Source of the DNA: Kalaharituber pfeilii
Taxonomy: Eukaryota > Ascomycota > Pezizomycetes > Pezizales > Pezizaceae
Assembly: GCA_015179045.1 (NCBI GenBank)
Contig: WHUZ01000006.1
Coordinates: 806,001 to 870,000, forward strand
DNA: 64,000 bases
Direction: 5' to 3'
Shown here in pieces: positions 58,190 to 64,000 of this stretch. Numbering within the stretch: the stretch's first letter is position 1; each line of letters begins with the position of its first letter. Below the pieces are notes generated by a model. The model saw nothing but the letters and a program-made list of their open reading frames with translations, made no database searches and was not told the DNA's origin. The translations under genes and the position numbers were made by a program.

Positions 58190-60165
58190 TTTTTCCCGCG
58201 CCCGCTGATGTCACCTTATTCAGAATGTTTTAACCGAATGCTAACTGACTTCTGATATGGAAATCTCGATATTAAACCGGAAATGCCGCTAGGGTTACCG
58301 CAGCACCAATAACGCAAAAGGATGACATGCCTGGCACTCCAATTTTGTTCATGAGAAGCTGTTTAAGGCTTTATCCTGTACAATGGACCTGTCCATTGGT
58401 CCTTTCGACCTATAGCGTTTCCCCTACACTGGCGTGGGATTCAACTCAGAGTTCAATCTGCAACTACAGTCAGGGAGCTCCTCACCTCTCAAGAAGAACG
58501 CTGAAGCAATCTGACATTAGTGGACCTTCGTCAATGGAGGAAGCCGTTAATGAGTTGGCTCAGACCCTCTCCGACATGCATGAGACTATGGTGAGGGAGT
58601 TTGTGCACCACCGGGCAATTTCCTATAACTGAGAGGCATATCTGGCTAATGCCTTGTTGATATGAGAAAGATCTTGTCTTTCTTGTGGTTGCTGAATGCA
58701 TGCGTTGCCAGATAGCACACGGACTTGGCTTTTACGCAAGACGAGAACGAACAACGTACATTTTATAGGCCTTAGCATTATCAAGATAGATGAAGTGGCT
58801 CTGGGTAACAACAGCCTCCAGTGAATATCGAGCACAACGTATGAAAGGCTTGGGCCAGTTACCTACAACCAGTCAGTCCCCAATCTGCAGCCCATGGAGA
58901 GAACGATCGTATGGAAAACAAAATCTGCGTTGCCTTGCAGCGCCGAAGCGTGCTCATGTTCATATACGAATGCCACTAATGTGAGCAACTAGGTCTGTAT
59001 TCAAAGCATGACTTTGTTCCACGATCAGGCCACTCAGATACGTTCGGTGTTGAGTAGTGTTACTAGTGTTGAGGTCAGGAAGGGGAATAGGAAAAGTTGT
59101 AGCACACGATGGACTTTTAATTTCACTTTCCCCACCCACTCACCCGAGCTGTGATCCTTTTTGGAAGACCGGCGGGCCCGTCCATAAATCGGGACGTGCA
59201 TGGACAAGTAGCTCTCGGGAGCGGCTTTATGCATTTGCAGGTAAGACATAGGCTCTGATACTCCGGGGCATAATAAAAGCCTATGGACAGCGGAAACTTG
59301 TACGTCCATGGAAAAACGGGAGAAAAAGTCTATGGTTGTCGAGGTGCAGTTCAAGGGTGAACAGTTGTTGCTGCTATTAGGGTATCTCGAGTGTGCATGA
59401 GCCAAGTTTTATACTTAAGCTCTGGCCATACATGGGTAATCATTATTGCCTTTCAATTTATCTAATAATCGTATGGCTGACTGCATGAAGTCGACATACT
59501 AACCAGTTTTGAACAACTAACTAGCTTTTATTTGGAGGACCGCAACGCACTGCAAACTGTGAATGATCAAAATATTGTATTTCCGCTAGCCAATATCAGC
59601 ACGCTTATCAAGTTTCAGAAATGTAATGACGGTGATCATCCATCAACTATCTAACATCTACAGACCGGTGTCCAAATCAGGACTCAATGACATGCATCCG
59701 TCAAAGTCTTGCAGGGTCCTTAGACAAGGGTCGAGGGGCTCGATTTTCCAAAAAGATAGTGATTAACAACTGCATGATGAGTAGAGAATGCATTCAAGTG
59801 AATCATATTTTCTGAGAGACAGTTTCAATTCTAATGCTTAATTTAAAGACAGTCAATTAATCGCAACTTTAAGATATTAATGATATCACTGGGTGGAGGT
59901 AAGCGAATACTCCCCAGCACGAAATGTTAGACTCGCCCTGGATTTGAGCGTGGTAAACCTGAAATACCAGATTCGATTCGGAGCGAGAGGGTCGAAGAGA
60001 GTTAGTCTACTGACTTGGTCGGTACGGGGACGGTACGGTCCGGAAGTGTCACTCGTGCGACCGTTAGCCAGAGTATCGGGAGTTGTTTAATATGACGTGT
60101 AGAGTGATGCTGTGGCGGCCAATACCATGGGGTCAACTAATATAAACAAACTTTTGTAGCAGGTC

Positions 60166-60974
60166 TTGTATTTCACCACCAACATCTGGTTACAAGACTA
60201 CGCCAACACCACCAAACGAACCATCAAAACAGGATAACCGACAGAGCATGTATCTCCACCACCATGGTAGATTTTTCTGTTTAATTTCTAAGAAGGCTAG
60301 AATGAGGCCAATCTTCTACATTCCGCAGCTTTAATTACCAAATTCTGTGGTTCTTGAGGAATTAAAGCTCTCCATGCTTTCTCCGCACAGATTTCTCCCA
60401 CAGCACAATTCTGGGCTCAAGACCTGTAAAAAACAGATAAAAATATTAAGACGCTTTAATCAAGCAATTTCACTGTACGTGAAAGTGTAAAAAGAGAAGC
60501 AAAGTGATACTGGAGGGGGTTCAGAAGATTTTTCACAATATTCAAGTGCTCATGCACGCAATTTGTATGTGAAGAAACCCCTGAAATTAGGTATTAGTAT
60601 ATTAACAATGCAGTTGCTCAACTTGAACAGAAAAACATCCTGCGTAACATTTTACTTATAGGTCAAGCTCTATGATTACAATTTCAGGGTCATGAACAGT
60701 GACTTTATAGGATGGCATCACAAGAACTTATAGTGAGAACACCATATAAACGAATGCCAAGACTTGTGCGAAAATGCGATGCCACCTAATTCAAACAAAA
60801 AACTGTGTTTTAGCAGAAATAAACATCCTGAGTATGAAATAAATATCGAATTTAGGACCCTTGTAAACCGCATGGTTGCGGTGGTGGAGATATACTTAGG
60901 CTCTGCCGGTCATCCTGTTTCTGTGGGAAAAGTGGTTTGCTTGGCGGTGTGGTTTGCTTGGTGGTGGAATACAG
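60166..60974. mobile_element. Candidate inverted-repeat element, about 810 bp
   Basis: Outer arms TTGTATTTCACCACCAA (60166-60182) and its inverted copy (60958-60974) match with two mismatches. A second, longer inverted pair is at 60228-60275 (AACAGGATAACCGACAGAGC..TATCTCCACCACC) and 60871-60919. The 600-base core is AT-rich and non-coding. Target duplications could not be defined, so the limits are approximate. Confidence 0.6.
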
Positions 60975-62736
60975 TAGTATATGTCAGTTAGTTTTCATTT
61001 CGTGCCAACAAGACAACTCAAATTCTAGACCACCGAATCATACCGTCCTTAGACTACAGTGGGGAGTTGCTTTTCTCTGCCTCAGGTCGAGGTAGCCAAT
61101 GCTCAGCAGATTAGATGGAGACAGAAACTCAAACAGCATGAATACGTTTCATTAATACAAGCATATGTGCAATCTTAAGATCATTAGTACCAGTAGTACT
61201 GCCTCTTCCTTAGCCGCTGAACAGACCTGACAGCAGAGCTCGCTACTTACACATATAGTTTTTAGCTTGGGAATAAAACAGATATGATACTTATTGCCAT
61301 CAAAAATTCAGCGGCTATCGTGTTACACAAACATTAGCATGACGTAAGGGGAACAGAGTAATGCAAATGCAATCAGCTGGATTGATAGAACTTAGTAAAT
61401 TGTTAATGAGCAATTTATGCAAGACATGTGTGCAAATGAGAATCTCTCGCTGTGCATACGGTATCAACCTGTTTGCTTGGTAAGCAGGTCCATGCCTAAG
61501 CTACAAACTAAGCAACACTAAAGATCTGTTCCACGTCAAACCTAGTCTTGCGCCAGCCTGTTCGCAGAGATAATGGTTGGATTATGATGTAAATCTTAGC
61601 CTACAAAGGTAGGCGATTGTTTAGTCAGAGGCTACCCATTTCACCTCACGTCAACATCTAGCCACCTACAGAACGCTACGGCCTCTAGAAGAATCCTAGA
61701 CCACGTCGTATAGTCCCATGTATTTAGTTTTGTGTACTCAAAATATAAGCAATACCCACAGGTCTGCCAGTGAGGATAAATAAATACAAACTTGCAGTGC
61801 CATCTCTAACTAGCCCAAGTTTGGTAGTAGGACTTATCAAGATAGGATACGAGCAGTTTAACGATGGATTTAGGAGCCCTATGATGTCATTGAATTGTAC
61901 TCAACCATGTTTATGAAGTTGCCCATTCGGTACTTCCGTTCCCGGGTGTGCAGCTAGTCTGGTTGACTAGTCTGCAGCTAGTCACTGCTGCTCCACCTGT
62001 GCTGAGCCCTCAGAAGCGACCAGTTTGCCAATGCCACGCTAGATTAGCACTTTACATGAATTGCAGTTGCAGCCACGACCGCAGTATGTACCGTGTCAAT
62101 GCCCAGGGACTGAGCGGGTAGGTATTTCTGTGGCATGGTGTATCATAGCGTGTGGGCGTGTGGCCAGCAGCATTTAAGTTGATACCAGCCAAGCCTGAGA
62201 GCTCCATTGCAACTGAAAAGATGAGGGGAATAGAGGCTGTGCACGAGAACAAGGAATGTGCTTTTCAGCTCATTTTCGTAAGTCTTGTTAGCTCAAAAAT
62301 TTCAAGGGAGGAACATGAACTAGGAAAACCTGCCGCAAGAACTGTGGTTTCCTTGAGATTATGATGACATTTTAGGCCTCAACGCAACAAAGTGGCGTAG
62401 TTAGACAGTAGAATCTGCAGAGAACTGTTTTACATCAGAATGCACCTCCATGGTAACGGCTCTAGGATGTGACGGGTAGCGGTGGCCTGATATGAGGTAT
62501 ATGAGGGAGAACGGAGAGGGCTGGAGGTAAGCCTGAGGGAATTGGTGCTATGCATTTCAGATCAAGTACCTATAGCTAGCTATATTGGGAGTCAAAGCTG
62601 TATAAAGTACATTTGCAGTTAACAGTTGTACATGAGAGAGCCATTCAGTTGCACCAAGTTCTCAGCACTTTGGGATAGAGCTAAATGAGGCTATAGCAGG
62701 ATCATGATGGCCATAACCACAGCTATATCCTAGCAT
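60975..62736. other. Intergenic region
   Basis: 1.8 kb without a recognised gene; only 60-75 residue frames. A purine/GT-rich stretch precedes the LINE. Confidence 0.4.
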
Positions 62737-62739
62737 AGC

Positions 62740-63997
62740 CAGAACAGTCGCCGCATGGGGCAGCTGAGACTACGCATGGAGGGCCCCACATGAGAACAAA
62801 CTGAGAGCACTGGAGAGATGGCAATATACAGTAGCAAGATCAATCACCGGCGCGCCGTGGGGCACAAGACGAGAGGTAGTAGAGGGCCTGGCGAACCTGG
62901 AATCGGTTCAGACATTCGTAGAGGGCGAGGGCATGCGAGTGGAAGCTAGGACCTCAAGGTTCGAAGGAGGGGAGCGGACGGAAAAGGAGGAAGGTCACAT
63001 CTACATGAGGGGTAGCTTAAACCATGGTGAACCACTCCCACTAGCAACACTGCCCTCGCTTCCAGCAAGCATGGAGAGGGAAGTGTGGGAGATGGCGATT
63101 GCAGACGCAGAAGACGAAGGGTAAGAGGGACATACACAGACGGCAGTAGAACAGAAGGGAGAGCTGGCGTAGGGTTATGGCAGGCAGGGAGAAGGACATC
63201 CCTTCACATGGGAACTGGAGCGACAGTCAATGACACAGAACTAATAGCAATGGCAAAGACTCTAGAGACTGGGGGTGGGGAGCTGCTCATAATATCAGAC
63301 TCCAAAGCGGCCATCAGCAGACTACAGAAGATCGCGGATGGAAAGCCGACACCAGACGGGCCCGCCTGCATGGTCGGGAGAGCCTGGGAGGGCAGGACAG
63401 CGAGAGGGGGGCTGGACGTGGCAGTATGTGGGTCAAAGGACACTGGGGTATAAAAGGAGACGAGGAGGCAGACAAGGCGGCGAAGACCGGCACATTTCTG
63501 CAGTACCAGGACGAGATGGTCACAGAGGCAGGCATGCGCCATCAGGCAAAGGCACAGCGAGCAGAAGGGCTGGGATTGAGCTAGAGACCGCTACAAAGCT
63601 GGACTATTGGGGAGCAAAGGGTTGCGAACTTGGGGCTACAAGCTAGGCAAGACAGATGGGGCAGAGTGCAAATGGTGCGGGGACGAGGAGGGAACGACGG
63701 CCCACATATGCGAAAGGTGCCGGGAGTGGAGAAGAAATGGCCAGGGGGGCTGGAGGCACTACGCCGACCACCGGAGGCGGGCGAAGGAGAAGGAGATCCT
63801 GTGGTGGAGCTCATGAGGTGGATAGAACGTTATGAGCGGGCGCCGGTTTACGTTACCTCATGTTATTTTCTATTTACTTTTACCTTTTATATTCTTATCA
63901 CCTATGTATTTATCTCGCCATAGCCCGTAGGGTGGCATGCAAGTAATGATATTAGAAAAAAAAAGAAAAGAAAAAAAAAAAAGAAAAAAAAAGAGGA
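62740..63997 (+). mobile_element. 5'-truncated LINE (non-LTR retrotransposon), family A, with RNase H
   Basis: The 3' part of ORF2 is followed by CTCGCCATAGCCCGTAGGGT, GGCATGCAAGTAATGATATT and an A-rich tail that runs to near the window end. Upstream it encodes HENKLRALERWQYTVARSITG, the region after the reverse transcriptase in I/Tad-type elements. The reverse transcriptase and endonuclease are missing, so the copy is dead. The 5' boundary is approximate. It shares its 3' end with the fragments at 34483 and 39162. Confidence 0.8.
62760..63816 (+). pseudogene. ORF2 C-terminal remnant: RNase H and zinc knuckle of a LINE
   Basis: RNase H motifs appear in order: YTDGSRTEGRAGVGLW (first Asp), TVNDTELIAMAK (Glu), LLIISDSKAAISRL (second Asp) and WVKGHWGIKGDEEADKAAK (His and last Asp). 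The last lies in a different frame from the first three, so at least one frameshift separates them. It continues in yet another frame to GYKLGKTDGAECKWCGDEEG and TTAHICERC, a CCHC-type knuckle near the ORF end, and stops at 63814-63816. Such an RNase H would remove the RNA template during target-primed reverse transcription. Confidence 0.8.
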
Positions 63998-64000
63998 TGG

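Larger units (their letters stand above)
54594..60165. other. Long intergenic region
   Basis: 5.6 kb with the 3' UTR of the regulator gene, a GGTT microsatellite (55015-55090), a run of about 45 T (56656-56690) and only short frames. One small spliced minus-strand candidate at 58004-58189 is listed separately. Confidence 0.4.

Overview
The window looks like nuclear DNA of a filamentous ascomycete with a gene-poor, transposon-rich genome. Genes are split by short GT-AG introns (about 45-110 nt, often with a CTAAC/CTAAT branch site). The proteins are typical fungal families: a Zn2Cys6 regulator, a histidine acid phosphatase, a PMP20-type peroxiredoxin and a Rax1-like RGS remnant. Roughly ten genes in 64 kb, separated by long AT-leaning spacers full of small TIR elements and LINE debris, would suit a Pezizomycetes genome such as a truffle relative. 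That lineage guess is inference from layout, not from a marker gene.

Layout. At 1-2392 (+) lies the 3' part of a ketopantoate-reductase-like gene with three apparent one-base slips. At 4956-6909 (-) is a seven-exon membrane-anchored histidine acid phosphatase, and at 8222-8949 (+) a five-exon peroxiredoxin ending in AKL. From 9.8 to 13 kb is a cluster of three TIR elements, abutting a decayed RGS/Rax1-like gene (13.0-14.5 kb, +). At 15737-18049 (+) is a DUF262 (GmrSD-N-like) protein with a poly-Pro and RGG tail. At 23086-24079 (+) is an unrecognised multi-exon gene. From 24.8 to 26.9 kb lie a CpG-rich MITE, a hairpin, a 21-bp tandem repeat and an internally deleted Harbinger-type element. At 30134-30423 is a fold-back MITE. 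At 30855-31610 (+) is ribosomal protein eL24, followed at 32670-33412 (+) by a four-TM protein. From 34 to 43 kb there is no recognisable gene, only LINE stubs, micro-retroposons and a Tourist-like element. At 43890-44971 (-) TYW3 and at 46042-47975 (+) a DUF2461 protein diverge from a GC-rich island. At 53199-54593 (+) is a Zn2Cys6 transcription factor preceded by long pyrimidine and purine tracts. From 54.6 to 62.7 kb is mostly empty apart from an inverted-repeat element. At 62.7-64.0 kb (+) is a 5'-truncated LINE with a recognisable RNase H domain.

The protein genes are unrelated housekeeping or regulatory genes, with no operon or biosynthetic cluster. Five exon models (acid phosphatase, peroxiredoxin, DUF262 protein, eL24, DUF2461 protein) sum to exact multiples of three with canonical splice sites, which supports them strongly.

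The most unusual material is in the repeats. Three ultrashort retroposons (55-67 bp including tail) have clear target-site duplications and all start at the same nucleotide of a structured core. A fourth stub from a second family starts at the foot of its own tail hairpin. No CRISPR array, rRNA gene or convincing tRNA gene was seen.
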